Of a stretch of 6,084 bases of DNA, positions 1 to 6,082 are shown in pieces (positions within the stretch are counted from its first letter, which is position 1; each line of letters opens with the position of its first letter). The notes beneath the pieces were generated by a model. It searched no databases and was not told where the DNA came from. It was given only the letters and a program-made list of their open reading frames with translations. The DNA is from Deltaproteobacteria bacterium (GTDB taxonomy: Bacteria > Desulfobacterota > Desulfovibrionia > Desulfovibrionales > Desulfovibrionaceae): assembly GCA_031253875.1 (NCBI GenBank), contig JAIRVN010000048.1:1-6084 (forward strand), given 5' to 3'. The position numbers and the translations under genes are program-made.

Positions 1-83
1 TACCCGATGATACACCCGAGTATAAGACCGGCCATAATCTGCATCCAAAGCGGGAACTTCTGTGTTGACCTAGCTGCACTCAT
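1..83 (-). CDS. N-terminus of a probable cation:dicarboxylate/amino-acid symporter (partial)
   Basis: Only the first 27 codons are present; the gene continues past the left edge. The start is ATG at 83-81, preceded by an AAGGAG Shine-Dalgarno site (minus strand of 92-97) with an 8-base spacer. The visible protein has a short polar start, then Phe-Pro-Leu-Trp-Met-Gln and a glycine-rich hydrophobic run (residues 12-27) that would be the first membrane helix. This 'K(I/F)PLW.QI..G(L)ILG' pattern is typical of the start of DAACS-family carriers (GltP, DctA, SstT type), inner-membrane symporters that take up glutamate, aspartate, C4-dicarboxylates or serine/threonine with protons or sodium. The family call rests on this short stretch and is an inference; the substrate cannot be told. 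It lies 142 bases beyond the dppF-like stop with its own promoter candidate, so it is probably a separate transcription unit. Confidence that it is a gene is high, and for the family moderate. Confidence 0.72.
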   Translation of the reverse strand, partial: MSAARSTQKFPLWMQIMAGLILGCIIG

Positions 84-91
84 GTTGATCA

Positions 92-97
92 CTCCTT
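92..97 (-). promoter_or_regulatory. Shine-Dalgarno site of the partial symporter gene
   Basis: The minus strand reads AAGGAG here, 8 bases before the ATG at 83-81. It fixes the start of a coding region too short in this window to be recognised by length. Confidence 0.8.
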
Positions 98-178
98 AAG
101 CGGTAAATAATGCCCAGCCCGTCACTCTGCCGCCTCAGCAAACGCAATGCGCCTTTTCCTGTGAAATATGCAGGATAT

Positions 179-207
179 ATTCTATCAAAAGCTGAAATGT
201 CAGGCAA
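179..207 (-). promoter_or_regulatory. Candidate sigma-70-type promoter for the symporter gene
   Basis: On the minus strand, TTGCCT (202-207, four of six matches to TTGACA) and TAGAAT (179-184, five of six matches to TATAAT) are separated by exactly 17 bases. Transcription would start near 172, giving a leader of about 90 bases before the ATG at 83. The site lies in an AT-rich part of the 142-base gap after the dppF-like gene. This rests on pattern matching alone; such matches also arise by chance in AT-rich DNA. Confidence 0.45.
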
Positions 208-225
208 ATAAAAATGTATCCAATG

Positions 226-1188
226 TTACGCGGGAATGTCAGCCACGCGGTGACAGGCCACGAAATGCGCCGGCTCGACTTCAACCAGCGGCGGTTCCTG
301 CTGCGTGCATATATCTGCCGCGTAATTGCAGCGGTTCGCAAAGCGGCAGACGGGCTCCGGGTTGATAGGAGAGCTTATTTCTCCGCGCAGCAGTATCCGT
401 TCTGGGCGGTTGCGGATGCGCGGCACCGGGATGGCTGAAAGCAAGGCCTTGGTATACGGATGCGTCGGATATGCGAACAGCGTTTCCGCAGGCGCCTTCT
501 CAACCAGACGCCCGAGGTACATCACCGCGATATCGTCGGAGAAATGGTTGACTACAGAGAGGTCATGGGTGATAAAAATATATGTAATGCCAAAATTTTG
601 TTGTATTTTTTTCATCAAGTTCAAGGTCTGGGCCTGAATGGAAACATCCAGGGCGGAAACCGGTTCGTCGCAGACTATGAATTTTGGATTCAAGGCCAAA
701 GCGCGTGCGATGCCTATGCGTTGCCTGCGTCCGCCGTCCAATTCATGCGGATAGGTGTTGATCAGGCGTTCCGCAAGCCCGACCGTATCCATCAGTTCCA
801 GCACGCGCATAAAGCGTTTGTCGCTGTCCGGAATCATCTTCGCCAAGACAATGGGTTCCTCTATCGTCTCCGCGATTGTCTTACGAGGGTTCAGCGAGGA
901 AAAGGGGTCCTGGAAGATAAGCTGCATCTCTTTGCGTTGATGGCGCATTTCTGCCGCATTGAGCCTTAGGACATCAACGCCGTCAAAAATGATTTCACCA
1001 GCGGTGGGTTCAATCAGGCGCAGTATGGTGCGCCCCATGGTCGTTTTTCCGCAGCCGGACTCGCCGACCACACCCAAAGTACACCCTTCTTCAAGGGTAA
1101 AACTTACATCATCCACGGCGTGGAGGAGGCCGACCGCCACGCGAAAATATTTTTTGAGGTTTCGTACCTCCAACAATACCTTGCCCAA
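226..1188 (-). CDS. dppF: Peptide ABC transporter ATPase, DppF/OppF type
   Basis: This is one of the two ATPase subunits that power the importer at the inner face of the cytoplasmic membrane. The protein has 320 residues, usual for the family. It shows Walker A GESGCGKT (42-49), Q-loop Gln93, Walker B ending Cys-Asp-Glu-Pro (173-176) and switch His208. The signature reads L-D-G-G-R (150-154) instead of LSGGQ. After residue 230 comes the peptide-transporter C-terminal domain ([12 protein letters not shown] at 243-254) with Cys281, Cys287, Cys294 and Cys312 spaced X5-X6-X17. The start is TTG at 1188-1186, supported by AGGAGG at 1202-1197 with an 8-base spacer; no in-frame ATG lies before Walker A. 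It begins 12 bases after the dppD-like stop and is the last gene of the operon. The DppF call is firm at family level; Opp versus Dpp naming is not decided by sequence. Confidence 0.93.
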   Translation of the reverse strand: MGKVLLEVRNLKKYFRVAVGLLHAVDDVSFTLEEGCTLGVVGESGCGKTTMGRTILRLIEPTAGEIIFDGVDVLRLNAAEMRHQRKEMQLIFQDPFSSLNPRKTIAETIEEPIVLAKMIPDSDKRFMRVLELMDTVGLAERLINTYPHELDGGRRQRIGIARALALNPKFIVCDEPVSALDVSIQAQTLNLMKKIQQNFGITYIFITHDLSVVNHFSDDIAVMYLGRLVEKAPAETLFAYPTHPYTKALLSAIPVPRIRNRPERILLRGEISSPINPEPVCRFANRCNYAADICTQQEPPLVEVEPAHFVACHRVADIPA

Positions 1189-1196
1189 CGAACTTA

Positions 1197-1202
1197 CCTC
1201 CT
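1197..1202 (-). promoter_or_regulatory. Strong Shine-Dalgarno site of dppF, overlapping the dppD stop
   Basis: The minus strand reads AGGAGG here, 8 bases before the TTG start of the dppF-like gene. The dppD-like stop TAG (1203-1201) shares its last two bases with it. This decides the TTG start and suggests that ribosomes finishing dppD reload directly on dppF. Confidence 0.85.
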
Positions 1203-2193
1203 ACAGCATGCTCATGTCGGTGTCGGCATACAGGTGGCACTGGACATAATGCATATCACTGATCCGTTTGATGGCGGGCAATTGCTGCGAACACTCCGGC
1301 TTCGCATAGTCACAGCGGGGATGGAAGGCGCAACCCGGAGGAAGATTGACCGGATCGGGGATCAGGCCTCGAATCGGCTTCAATTCCGCGCGTCTGTTAC
1401 CGATATCCGGCAGCGAATCGAACAGCCCCTTGGTGTAGGGATGGCGCAAATGGTCGAAAATGTCTTCCAGGGTGCCGTATTCCACGATACGCCCAGCATA
1501 CATGATGGCCACCGTATCGCAAACTTCCGCAACAATCCCCAAGTCATGCGTGATCATGAGCATGGACATTCGCGATTGTTCCCGAAGTTCGTTGATAAGT
1601 TTAAGCACCTGCGCCTGAATGGTAACGTCCAGAGCAGTCGTGGGTTCATCCGCAATCAGCAGGTCAGGACTGCAGGCCAAGGCAATAGCTATAACCACGC
1701 GCTGTTTCATGCCGCCGGAAAACTGATGCGGATACTCCCCGGCGCGCCCGCCCGGTATGCCCACCAGTTCCAGCATGCTTTTCGCCTGTTCCAGCGAAGC
1801 CTTGTCATCCACCTTGCGGTGGATTTTGATGCCTTCGGCTATCTGTTCGCCCACGGTTTTGATGGGGTTGAGCGAAGTCATCGGATCCTGAAAGACCATG
1901 GCCACCATGTTGCCGCGAATTTCCCGCAGCCGCTTGTCGTTCATTTTCAGAACGTCTTCTCCCTCCAGAAATATCTCTCCAGAGATGATTTTTCCCGGCG
2001 GGTCGGGAACCAGGTTCAGTATCGAAAGCGCTGTCGTCGTCTTTCCGGCGCCTGTCTCTCCCACAAGGCCAAGGGTTTTCCCGACGGGGATGGTGATGTT
2101 CACGCCGGTGACGGCATGCACCACTTCATCGCCGGTGACATATTGTATTGTAAGACCTTTTATTTCGAGCGTGTTTTTCATTTCATCCGCCAT
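1201..2193 (-). CDS. dppD: Peptide ABC transporter ATPase, DppD/OppD type
   Basis: This is the second ATPase subunit, expected to pair with the DppF-like protein under the DppB/DppC channel. The protein has 330 residues, typical for DppD. It shows Walker A GETGAGKT (45-52), Q-loop Gln102 in [11 protein letters not shown], a near-canonical signature FSGGMKQR (158-165), Walker B LLIADEP (178-184), the D-loop that follows, and switch His216. The C-terminal oligopeptide domain ([12 protein letters not shown] at 251-262) ends in Cys288, Cys294, Cys301 and Cys319. In DppD from a Thermoanaerobacter relative, an equivalent cysteine set was found to hold an iron-sulfur cluster; the same here is an inference. 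The chosen start is ATG at 2193-2191, 13 bases after the dppC-like stop, behind a GGCGGGG stretch. An ATG four codons later (2181) is an alternative with no better ribosome site. Confidence 0.93.
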   Translation of the reverse strand: MADEMKNTLEIKGLTIQYVTGDEVVHAVTGVNITIPVGKTLGLVGETGAGKTTTALSILNLVPDPPGKIISGEIFLEGEDVLKMNDKRLREIRGNMVAMVFQDPMTSLNPIKTVGEQIAEGIKIHRKVDDKASLEQAKSMLELVGIPGGRAGEYPHQFSGGMKQRVVIAIALACSPDLLIADEPTTALDVTIQAQVLKLINELREQSRMSMLMITHDLGIVAEVCDTVAIMYAGRIVEYGTLEDIFDHLRHPYTKGLFDSLPDIGNRRAELKPIRGLIPDPVNLPPGCAFHPRCDYAKPECSQQLPAIKRISDMHYVQCHLYADTDMSML

Positions 2194-2206
2194 ATCAACG
2201 CCCCGC

Positions 2207-3121
2207 CTACTGCTTCAGCCTGGGGTCGAGCGTATCCCGCAGCCCGTCACCCAGCAGGTTCAGCGCAAGGATGCTGAAAAATATGGCCAGGCCCGGCGCG
2301 ATGACGATGTACGGGTAGTCGCGCATGAAGGTGCGGCCCGAAGCCAGCATATTGCCCCATTCCGGCACCGGCGCCTGGATGCCGAGGCCGAGGAAGCTCA
2401 AGGCCGCAATGCACAGGATCGCGCTTGCCACATAGAGGGTGACCTGCACGATAATCGGCCCCATGCAGTTGATAAGGATGTGGTGCCTGATAATCCACAG
2501 ATCGCGCGCGCCGATGGAACGCGCCGCTTCCACGTATTCGTTCTCGCGCACGCCCATGACCGCGGAGCGCACAACGCGCGCAAACCTGGGGGCAAAGGAA
2601 AGGCCGATGGCAATGACCAGGTTGACCATCGTCTTGCCGAAGGCGGCCACAATAGCCATGGCCAGCAGTACATCGGGCAGGCACAGGAACACGTCCATGG
2701 CCCGCATGATGAGGCTGTCCAGCCTGCCGCCGTAATAGCCGGCAACCGCGCCGAACGCGCCGCCCACGAAGAGCGAAACGCCCACGGCAGCAATGCCGAT
2801 GAGGAGCGAGACGCGCGCGCCATGCAGAATACGCGCGAGAATATCGCGCCCGAGTTCATCCGTCCCGAACCAGTGATCCCAGCTTGGCCCATGAAGCCGA
2901 TTGCCGATGTTGATTTTGATAACCACGGTGTCATAGTCGGCAAGCGTCTGGGCCAAAATGGCCCCCAGCACAATAATAACAAACAGAACAAGGCCCAGTA
3001 CGGCGGTCGGGTTTTTCATAAAGCGAAGCCACAGCTCGTAGGCGATACTCTGCTTTCTGAATTGTCGGTAAAATTCTTTTTTGGTCGTAAAGTTTCTTTT
3101 TGGCGCAGATGAGCTTTCCAT
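2207..3121 (-). CDS. dppC: Peptide ABC transporter permease, DppC/OppC type
   Basis: This is one of the two inner-membrane channel subunits. The protein has 304 residues, normal for the family. A cytoplasmic N-terminus of about 38 residues precedes the first membrane helix (about 39-60). The OppC landmark [10 protein letters not shown] follows at 84-93, and further hydrophobic segments lie at about 103-130, 146-176, 222-246 and 270-292. The EAA coupling loop that docks onto an ATPase spans about 196-221 ([20 protein letters not shown], then a conserved Gly-Pro), and the family's EWG motif is at 254-256. The C-terminus [15 protein letters not shown] is a classic DppC ending. The start is ATG at 3121-3119 with GAGG six bases upstream, 13 bases after the dppB-like stop. 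Nothing looks damaged. Confidence 0.95.
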   Translation of the reverse strand: MESSSAPKRNFTTKKEFYRQFRKQSIAYELWLRFMKNPTAVLGLVLFVIIVLGAILAQTLADYDTVVIKINIGNRLHGPSWDHWFGTDELGRDILARILHGARVSLLIGIAAVGVSLFVGGAFGAVAGYYGGRLDSLIMRAMDVFLCLPDVLLAMAIVAAFGKTMVNLVIAIGLSFAPRFARVVRSAVMGVRENEYVEAARSIGARDLWIIRHHILINCMGPIIVQVTLYVASAILCIAALSFLGLGIQAPVPEWGNMLASGRTFMRDYPYIVIAPGLAIFFSILALNLLGDGLRDTLDPRLKQ

Positions 3122-3134
3122 GCCTTACCTCGCG

Positions 3135-4067
3135 TTAGCGCCGGTACTGTGCGCGTACTCTGGGATCGATATATGCATAAATGAGATCAACGATCAGGTT
3201 TGAAATCGCCACGCAGAACGCCATGACAACCAGCGCTCCCAAAACGCAGGGCGTGTCGCGCTGGTTGATGGCTTCCACCAGCAGGCGGCCTGTGCCGGGA
3301 ATGGAAAACACTGTCTCGGTGAGCACCACGCCGCCCAAAAGCATCCCCACGTTCAGGCCGATGATGGTGATCGTGGGCATCAACGCGTTGCCGAGCGCGT
3401 GGTCGTAGATCACGGCGTGTTCAGTGACGCCCTTGGCTCGCGCAGTGCGGATGTAATCCTGGCGGATCGCTTCCAGCATGGACGAGCGCGTCGTTCTCAT
3501 GATGTTTGCCATGTAGTTGAAGCCCAGGGTGACGGCGGGCAGGATCAGGCTCAAAAATCCTTGATCCATGCCGCTGGACGGCAGCCAGCCCAGATAGACC
3601 GAAAAAAGAAGTATAAGCAAAAGGCCCAGCCAGAAAATCGGCATGGACACCCCCATCAGGGAGACGACCATCATGGATTGCGAAAAAACGGAATTCGGCC
3701 GTGTCGCCGCCAGAATGCCAATGGGAATCCCCAGCGATACACAAAGCACCATTGCACAGATAACAATCCAGAATGTATTGACAAGGCGCACGCTCAACTG
3801 ATCCATGACCGGGGCGCGCGTCACATAGGACATGCCGAAGTCGCCCTGCAACAACTTAAAGACATATTTGGCATATTGCACTAACATCGGCTGATCCAGG
3901 CCGAGTTCCTTCCTGAGCGCCGCCCCAAGTTCCTCCGTATACTCACTGCCGAGGATAATAACCGTGGCATCCCCCGGGGTCATGTGCAGGATGGAAAAAA
4001 CAACAAGCGTCAACACGAGAATTATCGGAATGAGTGCAATCAGGCGCCTTATAATGTACTCAATCAT
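3135..4067 (-). CDS. dppB: Peptide ABC transporter permease, DppB/OppB type
   Basis: This is the partner channel subunit in the inner membrane. From the chosen start it has 310 residues, within the usual DppB range. It begins MIEYIIRRLIALIPIILVLT, the standard family start and first helix. The periplasmic segment follows, with TPGD (30-33), LGLDQP (55-60) and the GDFGMSY motif (75-81). Further helices lie at about 96-121, 131-159, 172-190, 232-256 and 275-298. The EAA coupling loop covers about 204-231 (DYIRTARAKGV, ending Leu-Met-Pro), and FSIPGTGRLL (254-263) is also a family hallmark. The start is ATG at 4067-4065, behind a GGGGAGG stretch about 11 bases upstream. The frame stays open upstream to a TTG at 4244, but that extension crosses the intergenic hairpin and does not look like protein. 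It is separated from the binding-protein gene by 139 bases. Confidence 0.94.
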   Translation of the reverse strand: MIEYIIRRLIALIPIILVLTLVVFSILHMTPGDATVIILGSEYTEELGAALRKELGLDQPMLVQYAKYVFKLLQGDFGMSYVTRAPVMDQLSVRLVNTFWIVICAMVLCVSLGIPIGILAATRPNSVFSQSMMVVSLMGVSMPIFWLGLLLILLFSVYLGWLPSSGMDQGFLSLILPAVTLGFNYMANIMRTTRSSMLEAIRQDYIRTARAKGVTEHAVIYDHALGNALMPTITIIGLNVGMLLGGVVLTETVFSIPGTGRLLVEAINQRDTPCVLGALVVMAFCVAISNLIVDLIYAYIDPRVRAQYRR

Positions 4068-4114
4068 GCAATCCCGTCCCTCCCCGGACATCGAAACGCC
4101 TGGAGCATTTAATG

Positions 4115-4160
4115 GCCGCCTTTTGCGGAGCCGAATCACGGCGGTTCCGCAAAAGACGGC
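4115..4160 (-). promoter_or_regulatory. Large intercistronic hairpin between dppA and dppB
   Basis: Two 19-base arms (4115-4133 and 4142-4160) pair around an 8-base loop. On the minus strand, which is the transcript sense, there are 17 Watson-Crick pairs, one G-U pair and one A-C mismatch, with an unbroken core CTTTTGCGGA/TCCGCAAAAG. The hairpin begins 46 bases after the binding-protein stop and ends 47 bases before the dppB-like start. No T-run follows it, so it is not a standard intrinsic terminator. Hairpins in this place, as after malE, are known to protect the upstream mRNA from 3' decay or to cause partial termination, so that binding protein outnumbers channel. That role here is inferred. 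It might also be a copy of a dispersed palindromic repeat. Confidence 0.85.
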
Positions 4161-4206
4161 AGCATGCGCTACAATCGTTCCATATACTCGCTGGCGACAA
4201 AGAGTA

Positions 4207-5742
4207 CTAGTAGTGTAACTTGTAATAGTTGTACGGTTTTTCAACCGTCATTTCCACGCCCTTCAGCCTGTCGTTGCTCAGTGCATACACCTTGGTCACA
4301 TAGAGGTCGACTTCAGGAGATTCTTCGGCCAGGAATTCCTGAATCTTTTTGTACACGGCAACTCGCTTGGCTTCATCAAAGGTTGTGCGGCCTTCCATAA
4401 TCATTTCGTCAAGCTTGAGGTTCTGGTACCATACGCGGTTGACGCCGCCGATGCCGTCTTTGCTGAAGCGGCGGGCAAGGAACATGTCCGGATCCCAGTA
4501 GCAGCCCCAGCTGGTAATAAACATGGGCGCCCTGTGGCCGGCGATATACGAAGCGAACACGGCGTTTTCGATTTTGACGATATTCGCCTTGATGCCGATG
4601 GCCGCCAGGTTGGCTTGAACCACAGCGGCCATGCGCTCGGCTTCATCGCGGAACACGACGATATCCGTTTCGAAGCCGGGGCAGTTGGCCTGCTTCATGA
4701 GTTCCTTGGCCTTGGCCACGTTGTAGGAATACATGTTGAGCGGATTCTGGATGGCGCCCAGCACGGTGGGGGCATGAGCAAAGGTGGCGCTGTTGTACAG
4801 CACCACGCCCCTGCCCTGGTGCCCGGCCTGCATGCAAGCGTCGCGGTCAACCGCGAAGGCCACGGCCTGGCGGACCAGCTTGTTTTTGAACCACTGATGC
4901 GTGTTGTCCATGCCCAGGTGCCAGACCAGCGCGGAAGGTTGTTCCCACAGCTTCAACTTGGGATTCTTGATAACGCGCTCGTATTCGGTGGGCACGAATT
5001 CCGTGTTCAGGTCGGCAGCGCCGGTTTCAACAGCAACGGTTCTGTTGGCGCCTTCAGGAATGACTTTGATAGTTACGCTTTTATTCTTGGCAAGCTCAGC
5101 CTTGTTGAAATAGTCGTCAAAGCGCGCGAATTTGACAGAGTCGCCAATCACGCGGCTGACAAACTTGTATCTGCCGCTGCCGATGGGCTTCGACCAGTCC
5201 TTGGACTGCTCGGCTTTTTCGGCATAGGCTTTGGGCACAATGCAGGTAGCTGCATGGGTCAGGGCTGAGGTCATGGCGGGATAAGGGCCGTCTGTCGTGA
5301 TGGACAGAGTGTTGTTGTTGACCTTGGTAATCGTCTTGACGGGCTTGAAAATCGCGCCGATGGCCGTACCGGCCTTGGCCCTGTTCAGCGAATACACCAC
5401 ATCGTCGACCGTCAGGGTGGAGCCGTCATGAAACTTTACGTTATCCCAGATGGTAAAATGCCATTCGGTATCGCTCGCCATCCTGAACTCTTTGCACAGT
5501 TCCTTCACGTCGCCGGCCAGCCTGTTGGTGGGGAAAGTAAACAGGCGACTGTAAAGATTATACATCACATACTGGTTATTCAGGTCGGATGTGGATGCGG
5601 GATCAAGGCTGATAATATCCAGCGCCTGAACGACGGTAATATCATCGTTACCTTTTCCCCCTGCCGGCGCAGCGGCAGCGCCGCCGACACACAGCGCGGC
5701 AAGCAAGACTGTGGAACACAGAACCGTAAACAGTCGTTTCAT
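4207..5742 (-). CDS. dppA: Periplasmic peptide-type substrate-binding protein, SBP family 5 (DppA/OppA-like)
   Basis: This protein should capture the ligand in the periplasm and deliver it to the DppBC channel. It has 511 residues, usual for family 5. Residues 1-25 form a Sec signal peptide (MKRLF, then a hydrophobic core and AAAA); cleavage is likely just before APAGG. The only cysteine near that site follows Ala-Ala-Leu, which is not a lipobox. Family marks include FHDGSTLTVDDVVYSL (104-119), PIGSGRYKF (186-194), VRQAVAFAVDRDA (290-302) and YWDPDMFL (415-422). Aligned from memory with E. coli DppA, Cys414 falls where DppA has the aspartate that binds the peptide amino terminus, so the ligand may not be an ordinary dipeptide. 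The start is ATG 5742-5740, with AAGGAG six bases upstream; an in-frame ATG at 5775 would add 11 residues ahead of the signal peptide and place the Shine-Dalgarno site inside the gene. First gene of the operon; the symbol is by similarity only. Confidence 0.9.
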   Translation of the reverse strand: MKRLFTVLCSTVLLAALCVGGAAAAPAGGKGNDDITVVQALDIISLDPASTSDLNNQYVMYNLYSRLFTFPTNRLAGDVKELCKEFRMASDTEWHFTIWDNVKFHDGSTLTVDDVVYSLNRAKAGTAIGAIFKPVKTITKVNNNTLSITTDGPYPAMTSALTHAATCIVPKAYAEKAEQSKDWSKPIGSGRYKFVSRVIGDSVKFARFDDYFNKAELAKNKSVTIKVIPEGANRTVAVETGAADLNTEFVPTEYERVIKNPKLKLWEQPSALVWHLGMDNTHQWFKNKLVRQAVAFAVDRDACMQAGHQGRGVVLYNSATFAHAPTVLGAIQNPLNMYSYNVAKAKELMKQANCPGFETDIVVFRDEAERMAAVVQANLAAIGIKANIVKIENAVFASYIAGHRAPMFITSWGCYWDPDMFLARRFSKDGIGGVNRVWYQNLKLDEMIMEGRTTFDEAKRVAVYKKIQEFLAEESPEVDLYVTKVYALSNDRLKGVEMTVEKPYNYYKLHY

Positions 5743-5748
5743 TATGCA

Positions 5749-5754
5749 CTCCTT
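5749..5754 (-). promoter_or_regulatory. Shine-Dalgarno site deciding the dppA start
   Basis: The minus strand reads AAGGAG with a six-base spacer to the ATG at 5742-5740. It selects this start over the in-frame ATG at 5775, which has no such site and would spoil the signal peptide. Confidence 0.85.
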
Positions 5755-5768
5755 CAAACGTATTGGGG

Positions 5769-5780
5769 TTGACACGTCAA
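5769..5780. promoter_or_regulatory. Palindrome TTGAC-N2-GTCAA in the dppA leader
   Basis: Five-base arms (5769-5773 and 5776-5780) are perfectly complementary around two bases. It lies 14 bases upstream of the Shine-Dalgarno site. It could be a protein-binding site in DNA; the two-base centre makes a tight RNA hairpin unlikely. A 5+5 palindrome can occur by chance. Confidence 0.3.
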
Positions 5781-5799
5781 ATATTCACACTGCCAACTG

Positions 5800-5842
5800 C
5801 GCGTTGTCCAGCATCGCTGGAAGCGTGCCTTGCAGCAACGCG
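5800..5842 (-). promoter_or_regulatory. Nested inverted repeats in the dppA leader
   Basis: Outer arms CGCGTTG (5800-5806) and CAACGCG (5836-5842) are perfectly complementary over 7 bases. Inside them, directly against the left arm, a 6-base stem TCCAGC-ATC-GCTGGA (5807-5821) folds with a 3-base loop, leaving a 14-base single-stranded side (5822-5835). In a transcript starting near 5860 this would be a branched leader structure about 60 bases before the start codon. It matches no riboswitch class that I recognise. Its role, if any, is unknown. Confidence 0.45.
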
Positions 5843-5845
5843 AAA

Positions 5846-5896
5846 ATTGTACACCCTGTACGTATTTTTATAAAGCATTTTGTCAAGTAAAAGCAA
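5846..5896 (-). promoter_or_regulatory. Candidate promoter region of the dpp operon
   Basis: This AT-rich patch contains overlapping minus-strand promoter candidates. One pairs TTGCTT (5891-5896) with TATAAA (5867-5872) over 18 bases. Another pairs TTTATA (5869-5874) with TACAAT (5846-5851) over 17 bases. A perfect TTGACA -35 hexamer (5881-5886) is also present but has no good -10 at normal distance. The expected leader is about 95 to 120 bases. Its place upstream of the first gene and its contrast with the surrounding GC-rich DNA support a promoter here; which pair is used cannot be told. Confidence 0.5.
5849..5861. promoter_or_regulatory. Candidate operator, palindrome GTACA-N3-TGTAC
   Basis: Perfect five-base arms (5849-5853 and 5857-5861) flank three bases, with A-runs and T-runs further out on either side. 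It overlaps the TACAAT -10 candidate and would cover the start site of the TATAAA candidate, where a repressor would act. The regulator is not encoded in this window and I cannot name its family. Confidence 0.4.
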
Positions 5897-5974
5897 GCAA
5901 AACCGTATGTCCACAATCCGCCACGGTTTCAGGCGTGGGGATGCCAAATTGTCTGACGTCCTGTGAAACATGCC

Positions 5975-6082
5975 TCAATTGCCTTCCCTGAGACCTCCTT
6001 GTGGCACGAAAGAGACTTTTTTGAAATCAAACCTGTCGCTGAATACCCATTGTGTAGTTTTAGGGCGCACCTGTCCTAAACG
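5975..6082 (-). CDS. Possible C-terminal tail of an upstream gene (partial, doubtful)
   Basis: One minus-strand frame is open from the right edge for 35 codons and ends at TGA 5977-5975. The other two minus frames stop within eight codons of the edge. The translation includes TTQWVFSDRFDFKKVSFVPQ, mixed in composition and protein-like, but I recognise no family. It has no start in this window. If real, the gene would end about 80 bases upstream of the operon's promoter region, with only a weak hairpin (5921-5938) between. A chance open frame of this length is common. Confidence 0.2.
   Translation of the reverse strand, partial: RLGQVRPKTTQWVFSDRFDFKKVSFVPQGGLREGN

Noticed and set aside
157..201. 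Small inverted repeats after dppF (TCCTG-N9-CAGGA at 157-175; CTGA-N4-TCAG at 192-203) as a terminator
   Set aside because: Stems of four to five bases without a following T-run are too weak to call an intrinsic terminator.
1120..2277. 385-codon plus-strand open frame
   Set aside because: Antisense shadow of the dppD-like gene and the ends of its neighbours; no ribosome site and no recognisable domain.
1898..3112. 404-codon plus-strand open frame
   Set aside because: It lies wholly antisense to the dppC- and dppD-like genes. Its translation is Arg/His/Ala-rich without a fold signature, and its start is the usual mirror of an ABC ATPase Walker A region. The minus-strand genes explain the bases.
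4068..4244. 59-residue N-terminal extension of the dppB-like protein starting at TTG 4244
   Set aside because: It would overlap the end of dppA and be coded across the hairpin. It lacks a ribosome site, and the family start MIEYIIRR begins at 4067.
4534..5268. 244-codon plus-strand open frame
   Set aside because: Antisense shadow inside the binding-protein gene, rich in Gly/His/Val from mirrored codons; no independent support.
5743..5775. Eleven-residue N-terminal extension of the binding protein from ATG 5775
   Set aside because: It adds a charged stretch ahead of a normal signal peptide and leaves the AAGGAG site inside the coding region.
5921..5938. CCACG-N8-CGTGG inverted repeat as a terminator of an upstream gene
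   Set aside because: Five-base stem, eight-base loop and no T-run on either strand.
5777..5971. 64-codon minus-strand open frame upstream of dppA
   Set aside because: It covers the promoter candidates and palindromes, has no ribosome site at normal spacing and resembles no protein that I know.
5994..6000. AAGGAGG on the minus strand, resembling a strong ribosome site
   Set aside because: No start codon lies at a suitable distance; the nearest ATG (5971) is 22 bases away and leads only to the rejected 64-codon frame.
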